From assembly GCA_002339125.1 (NCBI GenBank), contig DDJQ01000145.1, positions 23,365-64,473 of the forward strand: DNA of 41,109 nt, read 5' to 3'. Shown one piece after another: positions 17,037-25,066 of this stretch. The notes under the pieces are model-generated. The model saw only the letters and a program-made list of their open reading frames with translations. It searched no databases and was not told the origin of the DNA. The DNA is from Alteromonadaceae bacterium UBA2620. GTDB taxonomy: Bacteria > Pseudomonadota > Gammaproteobacteria > Enterobacterales > Alteromonadaceae. Made by a program: the position numbers and the translations under genes. Numbering within the stretch: the stretch's first letter is position 1; every line of letters begins with the position of its first letter.

Positions 17037-17663
17037 ATGAATGAAAAGCAAATACTTATTTTAGGCATTGGCAATGTGTTATGGGCCGATGAAGGGTTTG
17101 GTGTTCGCTGTGTTGAGGCGCTTAACCAGGATTATGATTTTGGCGACAACGTAAAAATCATGGATGGCGGTACCCAGGGCATTTATCTGGTACAGCATGT
17201 TCAGGAAGCCGATGTGCTTGTGGTGTTCGACGCTATTGATTACGGCCTGGCACCAGGCACCTTAAAAACCATCTATAACGACGAAGTGCCTAAATTTATG
17301 GGCGCTAAACAGATGAGTCTGCATCAGACCGGTTTTCAGGAAGTGTTAGCCATGGCCGAGTTTACCGGTCATTACCCGGCGGATTTGTTGCTGGTGGGGT
17401 GTCAGCCGGTTGAGCTGGAAGATTTTGGCGGTAGTTTGCGCGAGGAAGTAAAGGCACAGGTGCAACCCGCTATCGACATTGCGCTGGCCTACCTGACGCA
17501 GTTTGGTATTTGTGCGCAACGAAGCGCAGGGACGGCACAGGCGCTGGCGCCGGGTCAGTTAAACCTGAGCGACTATGAGCAGGGCCGCCCGGATGAGCAG
17601 GCAGCGTGCCGTACCGGTGATAGCCGTGTAATAGGCGGAGCTGTAGGGGAAAGTACCAAGTAA
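17037..17663 (+). CDS. hupD: Hydrogenase maturation endopeptidase HupD/HyaD
   Basis: HupD binds the nickel site of the HupL precursor and cuts off its C-terminal peptide. The protein aligns with E. coli HyaD: ILGIGNVLWADEGFGVR with the nickel-binding Glu, the central Asp in VVFDAIDYGL, and the His of KQMSLHQTGFQEVL. The ATG at 17037 (208 residues) starts like HyaD; a GTG at 17025 would add four residues. After the protease core there is a polar tail of about 40 residues with no evident domain, comparable to HyaD's own tail. hupF begins in a TAATG overlap. This gene opens the long maturation operon. Confidence 0.94.
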   Translation: MNEKQILILGIGNVLWADEGFGVRCVEALNQDYDFGDNVKIMDGGTQGIYLVQHVQEADVLVVFDAIDYGLAPGTLKTIYNDEVPKFMGAKQMSLHQTGFQEVLAMAEFTGHYPADLLLVGCQPVELEDFGGSLREEVKAQVQPAIDIALAYLTQFGICAQRSAGTAQALAPGQLNLSDYEQGRPDEQAACRTGDSRVIGGAVGESTK

Positions 17664-17971
17664 TGTGTATTGGCGTGCCGTTTCAGGTTATTCACACCGA
17701 CAGCCACAAGGCTTACTGTCAGCGCGGCGCAGAGCAGCGCTGGATTGATATCTCGCTGGTGGGCGATGTAGTGGCTGGTGACTGGTTGTTAGTCTTTTTA
17801 GACGCTGCCCGGGAAGTGCTCACTGAAGCGCGGGCACAACAGGTGGAAGAGGCCGTCAGCGCTATAGAACGGGTGATGTCCGGGCACAGTGTCGATCTCG
17901 ACGATTGCTTCAAAGATCTGGTAGACCGGGAGCCTGAGCTACCTGACCACTTAAAACCGCTTTTAAAATAA
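17663..17971 (+). CDS. hupF: HypC-family chaperone HupF
   Basis: The 102-residue protein begins MCIGVPFQV, so Cys2, which in HypC-family proteins carries the Fe(CN)2CO unit or docks on the large subunit, is present. HupF is the hydrogenase-specific paralogue of HypC; a true HypC is encoded at 24069. In Rhizobium HupF helps protect HupL maturation in the presence of O2. The C-terminal extension beyond the HypC core (about residues 75-102) distinguishes it from HypC. Start overlaps the hupD stop by one base. Confidence 0.9.
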   Translation: MCIGVPFQVIHTDSHKAYCQRGAEQRWIDISLVGDVVAGDWLLVFLDAAREVLTEARAQQVEEAVSAIERVMSGHSVDLDDCFKDLVDREPELPDHLKPLLK

Positions 17972-17989
17972 ATAAGATAAGAGAACACT

Positions 17990-18421
17990 ATGAACTCACC
18001 GCTGATCAATCGTCTTATCGACGAATTAGGCTATCCCTTACTCGACGACGATAACTTTGAAGGTTTCATTGAGCAGACACCAATTAGTGTGCTGTTTTTA
18101 ACCGAAGATCCTAAACGCTTTCCGGAAAGCCTGGATGTAGCTGTGATCCTGCCAGAGCTGATCAAGCAATTTCCTCAGCTTACCCCAGCGGTGGTATCTG
18201 AAGATATTCAAACCGCCTGTCGCGGCCGTTATAACTTTATGGCGTGGCCGGCACTGGTGTTTCTTAAGCATGGCCAGTATCTCGACGCGATTACCAAAGT
18301 GCAAAACTGGGATGACTACGTACACGAGATCCATCGAATCCTGACGCTGGAGCCCCGCCCGGATCCGGGTATTGGTATTCCGGTAGTGTTTAATCCGGTG
18401 AGTAAACGTTGCGGACAATAG
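17990..18421 (+). CDS. hupG: Thioredoxin-like hydrogenase accessory protein HupG/HyaE
   Basis: The 143-residue product is a HyaE/HupG/HoxO-family protein with a thioredoxin-like fold that lacks the CxxC active site; the corresponding region is the strand-turn around TACRGRYNFMAWPALVFLKHG, whose WPALVF keeps the thioredoxin cis-proline. In related systems this protein acts as a chaperone of the Tat-borne small subunit. GATAAGAGAA before the ATG is an adequate ribosome site. It is 18 bp from hupF and 9 bp from hupH. Confidence 0.9.
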   Translation: MNSPLINRLIDELGYPLLDDDNFEGFIEQTPISVLFLTEDPKRFPESLDVAVILPELIKQFPQLTPAVVSEDIQTACRGRYNFMAWPALVFLKHGQYLDAITKVQNWDDYVHEIHRILTLEPRPDPGIGIPVVFNPVSKRCGQ

Positions 18422-18430
18422 GGGAACAAC

Positions 18431-19294
18431 ATGCGTGATAACAGTATAAACATCGTCAATGTCCCAATCGGGCCGGGCAGCCAGTCCGAAGGCGACATGG
18501 TGCTTGATTACATGAAGATGCCATCGGAAATGAACACCTATGATATGCCATCGTTTCCGCAAGAAAGTGAGCTGGAACGTTGCCCACAGGCCATGAGTAT
18601 CCTCGCCGATATCCAGCTTATGCTTGGCCAGATCAACGAAAACGGTCAGAGCAGCATTATGACGCTTACCGAGTTACCCCAGGCAGATTTAAACCTGCTT
18701 AATCAAATCCTCGGTGAAGGCGAGGTGAGCGTTGTGATCGATGGCGATAAGCCGGTCAGAATTCAGGAAACGGTCATGGCCGGTATCTGGCGTTTACGTA
18801 CCTTTGACGAGCAGAGTAACGTGACAGCAGAAGCTATTGAGGTGGCAGAGATCCCCGAATGTGTGAAAGACCAGGCATTTGCCACTAAGGTGGATTTACC
18901 TTCCAGAATCGCCAGGCTGCCTGAAGGGCTGTTGAATGCGCCTTCGGTACTGGTAGAAATTGCTGATACCTCTGCAGACTACCAGCGCGACCCGGGGATG
19001 GCCTCGCATGTGATAAACCTGTCCTTGCTACCTTTTTCGCCTGAAGATCACTACAGCCTGACCGAAACCACCGGTACCGGCAGTGTCACCATTTTGTCCC
19101 GGGGATACGGCAACTGCCGTATCACGTCGACTCAGGTAGATGGCCTGTGGCGGGTACAGTATTACAACAGTACCGACCAACTTATCCTGGACACCCTGGA
19201 AATTGTGGCAATTCCTGCCGTGGCTTGCGCAGCCCCCGAGGATCTGGCCGATTCAGCGGTACGTTTGTCTGAAATCCGCGATGCGTTGGTATAG
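18431..19294 (+). CDS. hupH: Hydrogenase expression/formation protein HupH/HyaF
   Basis: The 287-residue protein belongs to the HupH/HyaF/HoxQ family, recognised from the early GPGSQSEGD segment and the two halves that each contain a strand-rich repeat: LNQILGEGEVSVVI with VMAGIWRL, then TGTGSVTILSRGYGNCRI with VDGLWRVQYYN. It is cytosolic. In related loci it works with HupG in small-subunit maturation. The two-fold internal similarity is visible in the EGEVS/TGSVT and GIWRL/GLWRV pairs. A GGGGAA lies before the ATG. Confidence 0.92.
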   Translation: MRDNSINIVNVPIGPGSQSEGDMVLDYMKMPSEMNTYDMPSFPQESELERCPQAMSILADIQLMLGQINENGQSSIMTLTELPQADLNLLNQILGEGEVSVVIDGDKPVRIQETVMAGIWRLRTFDEQSNVTAEAIEVAEIPECVKDQAFATKVDLPSRIARLPEGLLNAPSVLVEIADTSADYQRDPGMASHVINLSLLPFSPEDHYSLTETTGTGSVTILSRGYGNCRITSTQVDGLWRVQYYNSTDQLILDTLEIVAIPAVACAAPEDLADSAVRLSEIRDALV

Positions 19295-19303
19295 GAAGGC
19301 AGA

Positions 19304-19525
19304 ATGAGTTTTCAGGGTTTTGAAGGCAGTTATTTAGGCGATGCCAGCCGCATTGATAAGCAGGCCAGACTTGAATGCAAAATATGCTGGTATGTATACG
19401 ATCCGGGCGAAGGTGATGAGGTCTGGCAAATTCCACCAGGCACGGCGTTCGTCGACCTACCCGACCACTGGCGGTGTCCGGAATGTGATGGTGACCGCGA
19501 TCAGTTTATGGTGATAGAGGACTAA
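19304..19525 (+). CDS. hupI: Rubredoxin HupI/HoxR
   Basis: A 73-residue rubredoxin with the iron ligands Cys25 and Cys28 (ECKICWYVYDP) and Cys58 and Cys61 (RCPECDGDRDQF). The 20-residue N-terminal extension before the iron site is usual in hydrogenase-linked rubredoxins. In Ralstonia the equivalent HoxR is needed for a properly formed proximal cluster in the O2-tolerant small subunit, which fits HupS here. AAGGCAGA precedes the ATG. Confidence 0.94.
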   Translation: MSFQGFEGSYLGDASRIDKQARLECKICWYVYDPGEGDEVWQIPPGTAFVDLPDHWRCPECDGDRDQFMVIED

Positions 19526-19527
19526 CA

Positions 19528-20097
19528 GTGTCAAACGGTACAGCAGTTGTCGCTTTCTATGAATCGGTGGCCCGCAAAATGGCAGGCCTGCCGGTGTACA
19601 ATAATAAGCTCGCAGTGGATGCGACCGATTTTTTGTCATGGGAAGACAATTGGCTGGGCATCATCGTTACGCCCTGGTGTATGAATATTGTGTTGCTCCC
19701 GGGCGAGGCGTCTCATCATAACGCTAAGCAAGTTGGCGCTAAATTTCGTCAGAAATTGCCCTCCGGCCAGTATGATTTTATTCGTGCTTATGCCCGGGAA
19801 TGTGGCGATTTCGCCACCTGCTCGGTGTTTTCACCGATGTTTGAGTTTTCCTCACAGAGCATAGCGATGGAAACCGCGCAGGAAGTGCTGGCAGCGTTGT
19901 TTGATACAGAAAACATTGCGGCTTCAGAACGACATCAAAGCTATACGGTTCATAGCGAAATGCGTCAGGCTGCTGAGCTTGATGCAAAAGACTGTGATGC
20001 AGAGAGTGAACAGCAACTGGCCGATGATGCGCCACAGGTGAGTCGCCGGGCATTCTTAACCGGCAACTTCGCCCGGCAAGAGGACAGCAGACCATGA
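19528..20097 (+). CDS. hupJ: HybE-family hydrogenase assembly chaperone HupJ/HoxT
   Basis: The 189-residue protein matches the HybE/HupJ family, with the conserved LPVYNNKLAVDATDF, GIIVTPWCMNIVLLPG and CSVFSPMFEF stretches. The family binds the small-subunit precursor before Tat export. The only suitable start is GTG at 19528, two bases after hupI. An unusual tail at residues 171-181 (VSRRAFLTGNF) resembles a twin-arginine motif placed at the C-terminus rather than the N-terminus. Its stop overlaps the hupK start in ATGA. Confidence 0.9.
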   Translation: MSNGTAVVAFYESVARKMAGLPVYNNKLAVDATDFLSWEDNWLGIIVTPWCMNIVLLPGEASHHNAKQVGAKFRQKLPSGQYDFIRAYARECGDFATCSVFSPMFEFSSQSIAMETAQEVLAALFDTENIAASERHQSYTVHSEMRQAAELDAKDCDAESEQQLADDAPQVSRRAFLTGNFARQEDSRP

Positions 20098-21242
20098 ATA
20101 TTGCTGCAGAACTGGCTGGCGGAAGTAAAGCGCATAACGCAGGGTCTAATCCGCTTACCGGCGGCATACAAGTAACCGTTTGTTATAACCGTGACCATAT
20201 CAAAGCCGTTGATATCAACAATACCCGCCCGTTTGCCGTTACCCGCCTGTTCAGCGAAAAACCGGTTGATCGGGTACTGTCGACGATGCCATCGCTCTTT
20301 TATATTTGCGGGATAGGGCAGTTAATCGCCGCGCTCAGAGCCGTAGAGAGCGCCACTGGCATCACTGAAACGTCGGTCATAAAGCAAGCCCGGGATACAC
20401 TATTATTTGCCGAGTCGTTAAGAGAGCAGGTGTTTAGCTGGGTGACCAGCTGGGCACCACAGCATAAATCCAGAATGCGTCATGTGGTGGACTGGTTCAA
20501 TCAGTGTCGTAAGCAACTTGACTGGTGTTTAACCCTGGCTTCGGCAACATCCGGTGAGGCGGATTGTCAGCCTGCGCTAGAGCAATTGGCCCGGCAACTG
20601 GAAGAGGTTATTAAGCCATTATTACCGGCCAACCAGGCCGGATCCTCGTTAGCAACGATGGGATTATCAACCCAGGTATGTCAGTTGTTGAAAGCCTGCG
20701 GTGAATACCCGTTAGGACTGGCCGCAAAAACGTTAAACTTAACTGAGTCGCAACAGCTGATGGCAGTGTTGACATCATTAAAGGCTGCGGAAGCGGAACA
20801 GTTTTGTCATCAGCCAACCGTTAGTGGGGCACCGGCCGAAACCGGCTGTTGGGCTCGACAAAATATTGAAGCCAGAGGATTTTTAATTGAAAGTCGCCTG
20901 CGCTCGCTTTACCGTGAAATAACCACAGCGCCAATGAGGCTCAGATCAATAATCGGCCAGCATCAGTTTAGTCGGGCTGAGGGAACAGGCGTGCGGGGCT
21001 GCTCTGTAGTCGAAACGGCCAGAGGTTCTCTGTTACATAAAGTTGAACTGGATAACCGTAATCACGTGGCTAAATACCAGATTATTGCCCCCACTGAGTG
21101 GAATTTTCATCCCCAGGGCAGTCTCAAAACCATGCTGGAAGGGCTATATTTACCCTGGGATCAGGTAACCCCGGTGGTGGAAACCCTGATAAAACTTCTC
21201 GACCCTTGTGTGTCGTGGCGGTTGGAGTTAATTCATGCATGA
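20094..21242 (+). CDS. hupK: HupK/HoxV large-subunit-like assembly scaffold
   Basis: HupK/HoxV is a degenerate relative of the large subunit that is thought to serve as a scaffold for the Fe(CN)2CO unit. In this 382-residue protein the N-terminal CxxC is missing, while the C-terminal part keeps the large-subunit pattern: ETARGSLLHKVELDNRNHVAKYQ, IIAPTEWNFHPQG and LLDPCVSW, the last being a reduced DPCxxC with one Cys only. It overlaps hupJ by 4 bp and hypA by 8 bp, so translation is probably coupled on both sides. Confidence 0.9.
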   Translation: MNIAAELAGGSKAHNAGSNPLTGGIQVTVCYNRDHIKAVDINNTRPFAVTRLFSEKPVDRVLSTMPSLFYICGIGQLIAALRAVESATGITETSVIKQARDTLLFAESLREQVFSWVTSWAPQHKSRMRHVVDWFNQCRKQLDWCLTLASATSGEADCQPALEQLARQLEEVIKPLLPANQAGSSLATMGLSTQVCQLLKACGEYPLGLAAKTLNLTESQQLMAVLTSLKAAEAEQFCHQPTVSGAPAETGCWARQNIEARGFLIESRLRSLYREITTAPMRLRSIIGQHQFSRAEGTGVRGCSVVETARGSLLHKVELDNRNHVAKYQIIAPTEWNFHPQGSLKTMLEGLYLPWDQVTPVVETLIKLLDPCVSWRLELIHA

Positions 21243-21576
21243 GATGTCTATTGCAGAAGGGATCCTGCAGGTATTAGAAGAACAGGCCGTGAGCCAGTCG
21301 TTTGAAAAAGTCAAAGCGGTGTGGGTCGAAATTGGCCCGCTCGCCACCATCGAAGCCGACGCACTGACGTTTTGTTTCGATGCCGTTATAAGAGGAAGTC
21401 TGGCCGAAGGCGCCAGCCTGCACATTATAAAAATGCCGGGAAAAGCCTTCTGTTTGCAGTGTCTGGATACCGTCCCGGTCACGCAACGCTATGACAGTTG
21501 CCCTGTTTGTGGCAGTTATCACTTACAGATAACGCAGGGTGAAGAAATGAGAATGAAAGAACTAGAGGTGGCATAA
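21235..21576 (+). CDS. hypA: Nickel-inserting protein HypA
   Basis: The 113-residue HypA begins MHEMSIAEGI, giving the nickel ligand His2, and has the structural zinc site Cys73, Cys76, Cys89 and Cys92 (CLQC and CPVC). It delivers nickel to the large subunit with HypB. The start lies inside the last 8 bp of hupK, and hypB follows after 2 bp. Confidence 0.95.
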   Translation: MHEMSIAEGILQVLEEQAVSQSFEKVKAVWVEIGPLATIEADALTFCFDAVIRGSLAEGASLHIIKMPGKAFCLQCLDTVPVTQRYDSCPVCGSYHLQITQGEEMRMKELEVA

Positions 21577-21578
21577 AC

Positions 21579-22580
21579 ATGTGTACGGTTTGCGGTTGTT
21601 CAGAAGGTGAAGTTAAAATAGAAGGGCATGAGGGACACGCCCACGGGCATAGCCATGATCACACTCATATTCATGGGCATAGTCATGATCATTCACATGC
21701 CCACGGGCATCATCATCACGACCATCACCATCATGATGGACATAGTCACCACCATTCACACGCACACAGTCATGAAGACCAGCATGATCACGGCGGTATT
21801 GAAAGTGATGGCGATAATATTCACTTTGGCAAAGGCCCGGCTCATGCCCATGTGGCAGGTCTCAGTCAAAGCCGAATGGTGCAAATTGAGCAGGATATTC
21901 TGGGTAAAAATAACCAGTATGCCGCGCAAAACCGGGTGCGTTTCGAACAGCAGTCGTTGTTTGTGCTCAATCTGGTTTCAAGCCCGGGATCTGGCAAAAC
22001 CACCTTATTGACGGAAACCATTAATCACATTAAAGACCGCTACTGTGTAGGCGTGATAGAAGGCGATCAGCAAACGGCCAACGACGCTGACCGCATCCGC
22101 GAAACCGGCGTTCAGGCTATTCAGATCAATACCGGTAAAGGGTGTCACCTCGATGCGCACATGGTGGGTCATGCCATGGAGAACTTCTCCGGGATGACCG
22201 GCGGCGTGCTGTTCATCGAGAATGTCGGTAACCTGGTGTGCCCGGCCTCTTTTGATCTGGGCGAAGCAGCAAAAGTGTCAATTCTTTCGGTCACCGAAGG
22301 CGAAGATAAACCGCTGAAGTACCCGGATATGTTTCATGCTTCAGAACTGATGATCCTGAATAAAACCGACTTACTGCCGTATCTGGATTTTGATGTCGAG
22401 AAATGCATTGAGTACGCTAAACGGGTCAATCCGGAAATCCGTATTATTCAGCTGTCAGCCAAAAGTGGCGAGGGCATGCAGGAGTGGCTGGATTGGATCA
22501 ACACCAAACGGGCAGCCATCATTGAGTCTCGTATTCATCTTTTACAACAGCAGGTAGAGCAGTTTAAGGCAATCTTATAA
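21579..22580 (+). CDS. hypB: Nickel GTPase HypB with a large histidine-rich store
   Basis: HypB is the GTPase that loads nickel with HypA. The 333-residue protein has the N-terminal high-affinity site CTVCGCSEG (residues 2-10), then about 55 residues (17-71) holding 30 histidines, and the GTPase core with Walker A SSPGSGKTT (134-142), DQQTANDADRI, FIENVGNLVCP and NKTD. The His tract is in the long range, as in Bradyrhizobium-type HypB, and should store or buffer nickel. The stop overlaps the hupR start in TAATG. Confidence 0.96.
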   Translation: MCTVCGCSEGEVKIEGHEGHAHGHSHDHTHIHGHSHDHSHAHGHHHHDHHHHDGHSHHHSHAHSHEDQHDHGGIESDGDNIHFGKGPAHAHVAGLSQSRMVQIEQDILGKNNQYAAQNRVRFEQQSLFVLNLVSSPGSGKTTLLTETINHIKDRYCVGVIEGDQQTANDADRIRETGVQAIQINTGKGCHLDAHMVGHAMENFSGMTGGVLFIENVGNLVCPASFDLGEAAKVSILSVTEGEDKPLKYPDMFHASELMILNKTDLLPYLDFDVEKCIEYAKRVNPEIRIIQLSAKSGEGMQEWLDWINTKRAAIIESRIHLLQQQVEQFKAIL

Positions 22581-24055
22581 TGACCACATCTCAACGTCCT
22601 ATTGTGTTATGCGTTGATGATGAAGTCCGTTCGCTTGAAACCCTTGAGCGAACTCTGGATGAAGAGTTTGACGTATTAACTGCCAATAGCGCCGACCTGG
22701 CGCTGGAAATACTGGAAAGCCATGACGTGCAGGTGATCCTGTGCGATCAACGCATGCCGGATCGTACCGGTGTAGAGCTCCTAACCGAAGTACGGGATCG
22801 CTGGCCTCAGGTTGCCCGGCTTATTTTATCTGGCTATACCGACTCAGAAGACATTATCAAAGGCCTTAACGAAGCGGGTATTTTGCAGTACATCACCAAA
22901 CCCTGGCACCCGGAAAGTCTGCTAATGATTATCCGCAGTGCATGCCGGATGTGTGCTCTACAAAGTGAGAATGCGCTGCTGAATATGGAGATGCGTCTTA
23001 CTGAAGAGCAGGCCGAGCAGCAGGTTAATGAGAAAAAAGCCCATCTGCGCAATAGCTTTCAGCTTGAAGAGATCAAACGCCATGCGCAAAGCCCGCTGAA
23101 TAAAGTCTGTGATCAGGTTAGCAAAATTGCGCCTTATGATGTCTCGGTGCTTATCACTGGCCCATCTGGTGCGGGTAAGGAACTCTTTGCCCGGGCGCTG
23201 CATTACAACAGCTTGCGTTCAGACCGACCGTTTGTGGTTGAAAACTGCGGTGCCATGCCCGATGAACTGCTGGCATCTGAATTGTTTGGCCATAAAAAAG
23301 GTTCGTTTACCGGCGCGATTACCGACCATGTAGGCCTGTTTGAACAGGCTGATGGCGGCACTATTTTTCTGGATGAGATTGGTGAGATAAGCCCGGCATT
23401 TCAGGTTAAATTGCTGCGGGTTCTGCAAGAGCGTGAAATTCGCCGCCTCGGCGAGCAACAGCGCCGTAAGGTCAATGTGCGGGTAGTGGCTTCAACCAAC
23501 CGAGACCTCGAAGAAGAAGTGCGCGCCGGCCGGTTCCGGCAAGATCTTTATTTTCGTTTAGCCGAAGTCACCCTGGAGCTGCCGGCATTGTCTAGCCGTA
23601 CGATAGATATTCCGGTGCTGGCGAACAGCTTTCTACAAACCGCCATGCATCAGTTCGATAAGCCGGTAAAAGGTTTTAGTGAAGAAGCCATCGCCTGTAT
23701 GAAACGGTACAGCTGGCCGGGTAACGTGCGTGAACTACAAAATGAGGTACGCCGCATGCTGGTAATGTGTGAAGGCGAATGGCTAACCGCAGACCTGCTC
23801 AATTCAAGGGTCTTAAGAGCGGCACCAGGCGGTGAGGATGAAGACATTGATGTGTTTGCTGGCCTTGAGGGCACGCTCAAAGAAAAGGTCGAACTGCTGG
23901 AAAAACGCATTCTGCGCGAAACACTGATCCGCCATCGCTGGAATAAAAGCAGTGCGTCGCTGGAACTGGGTTTATCGCGGGTAGGATTGCGCTCCAAGCT
24001 GGAACGTTACGAGCTTGAGAAATCCGGCGACTCAGAAACCAGTAAACAGCATTAA
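22580..24055 (+). CDS. hupR: HupR/HoxA response regulator, NtrC type, sigma-54 activator
   Basis: The 491-residue protein has a receiver domain with phosphoacceptor Asp56 (ILCDQRMP), a linker helix (about 125-165), an AAA+ domain with Walker A GPSGAGKE (194-201), the sigma-54 loop GSFTGA (241-246, a conservative change from GAFTGA), Walker B TIFLDE (261-266), and a Fis-type helix-turn-helix at about 450-480. It is the expected partner of HupT and the activator of the sigma-54 promoters of this locus. In Ralstonia and Rhodobacter the homologues are active unphosphorylated, so HupT acts negatively; whether that holds here is not readable. Placed inside the hyp operon, it should be autoactivated. 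Confidence 0.95.
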   Translation: MTTSQRPIVLCVDDEVRSLETLERTLDEEFDVLTANSADLALEILESHDVQVILCDQRMPDRTGVELLTEVRDRWPQVARLILSGYTDSEDIIKGLNEAGILQYITKPWHPESLLMIIRSACRMCALQSENALLNMEMRLTEEQAEQQVNEKKAHLRNSFQLEEIKRHAQSPLNKVCDQVSKIAPYDVSVLITGPSGAGKELFARALHYNSLRSDRPFVVENCGAMPDELLASELFGHKKGSFTGAITDHVGLFEQADGGTIFLDEIGEISPAFQVKLLRVLQEREIRRLGEQQRRKVNVRVVASTNRDLEEEVRAGRFRQDLYFRLAEVTLELPALSSRTIDIPVLANSFLQTAMHQFDKPVKGFSEEAIACMKRYSWPGNVRELQNEVRRMLVMCEGEWLTADLLNSRVLRAAPGGEDEDIDVFAGLEGTLKEKVELLEKRILRETLIRHRWNKSSASLELGLSRVGLRSKLERYELEKSGDSETSKQH

Positions 24056-24068
24056 GGGGAATATCAGT

Positions 24069-24350
24069 ATGTGTTTAGGGATTCCCGGCCAGATTGTCGC
24101 TATCAGCGATGAGGCCATGCAAACCGGTATTGTTCAGGTTTCCGGTGTTAAGCGCGAAGCCAATTTAAGTTGTGTGGTGCCAGTTGATGGTAACCTGCAA
24201 TCTTTAGTAGGTAGCTGGGCGCTGGTGCACGTAGGCTTTGCCATGAGTATTATCGATGAGGAAGAAGCCCGGCGAACACTGGAGATTCTGGCTGAGATTG
24301 GTGAGTTACAGGAAGAGCTCGACGCCATGCAACAGGGTGCACAGGGATAA
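24069..24350 (+). CDS. hypC: Hydrogenase maturation chaperone HypC
   Basis: The 93-residue HypC starts MCLGIPGQIV, with the functional Cys2, and keeps the LVGSWALVHVGFAMSIIDEEEA core. It holds iron with HypD while CN and CO are attached, then passes it to the large subunit. An in-frame extension to 24015 lies in hupR coding sequence and is rejected; AGGGGA precedes the ATG at 24069. Confidence 0.95.
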   Translation: MCLGIPGQIVAISDEAMQTGIVQVSGVKREANLSCVVPVDGNLQSLVGSWALVHVGFAMSIIDEEEARRTLEILAEIGELQEELDAMQQGAQG

Positions 24351-24355
24351 CCGTG

Positions 24356-25066
24356 ATGAGCGAGCCTACTGATAACCAGTCTGTTCTGTCGGCGCTCTAT
24401 CCGTTTGCCAGCAGTGAAGCAAAGGAAAAGAACGCCAATGCACAGGGGCTGGATGACGCCCTGCTGAAATCCATTGGCGCCAAAGCCCGTGACAGCCTGT
24501 CGGTAAAAGAACAATTTTTTGCCCGGCAAAGTGATGCTTTGCTGAATGCGGCCAAAATTATTGCCAGTACTTATGCTAAACGGGGCCGATTGCTCACCGC
24601 CGGAAATGGCGGTTCATCCTGCGATGCAGCGCATCTGGCGGTGGAATTCATGCATCCGGTGACTACCGGTCGCAGAGCACTGCCCGCCATCAACTTATCG
24701 CAGGATACCGCGATGATCACGGCGGTCAGCAATGATGTGGGCGTAGAGCATGTATTGACCCGCCAATTATCCGCGCTGGCTAATCCGGGCGACACCCTGG
24801 TGGTATTTTCAACCAGTGGTAATTCGGCCAATCTGATTGAAGCCTGCAAAAAAGCTCGTGTCATGGGTATAAAAGTCATTGCATTCACGGGCCGTACCGG
24901 CGGAGAGATGGTGTCTGGACATCACTGCGATGTTGCGCTCAAAGTGCCCAGCGACAGTATTCACCGTATTCAGGAATGCCACCTGGCCTGCTATCACATT
25001 TTATGGGATCTGGTGCACAGTCTGCTAGCTGACAGCCCCGTCGGGTTGTCTCAGGAGAAGAAATAA
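24356..25066 (+). CDS. GmhA-like SIS-domain phosphosugar isomerase between hypC and hypD
   Basis: The 236-residue protein is a single SIS domain closest in look to sedoheptulose 7-phosphate isomerase GmhA, preceded by an N-terminal extension of about 40 residues. The phosphosugar-binding loops AGNGGSSCDAAH and STSGNSANLIEA are intact. The four catalytic and zinc positions of E. coli GmhA (His61, Glu65, Gln172, His180) are matched by His93, Glu97, Gln206 and His214, so it should be catalytically competent. No heptose or lipopolysaccharide gene is nearby. It sits 5 bp after hypC and overlaps the hypD start in TAATG, so it is cotranscribed with maturation genes. The ATG at 24356 is preferred to GTG at 24353 for ribosome-site spacing. 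Its role here is unknown. Confidence 0.9.
   Translation: MSEPTDNQSVLSALYPFASSEAKEKNANAQGLDDALLKSIGAKARDSLSVKEQFFARQSDALLNAAKIIASTYAKRGRLLTAGNGGSSCDAAHLAVEFMHPVTTGRRALPAINLSQDTAMITAVSNDVGVEHVLTRQLSALANPGDTLVVFSTSGNSANLIEACKKARVMGIKVIAFTGRTGGEMVSGHHCDVALKVPSDSIHRIQECHLACYHILWDLVHSLLADSPVGLSQEKK

Noticed and set aside
21628..22011. Alternative frame rich in Met, Ile and Thr inside hypB
   Set aside because: It is the frame-shifted reading of the histidine tract; no ribosome site or known family.
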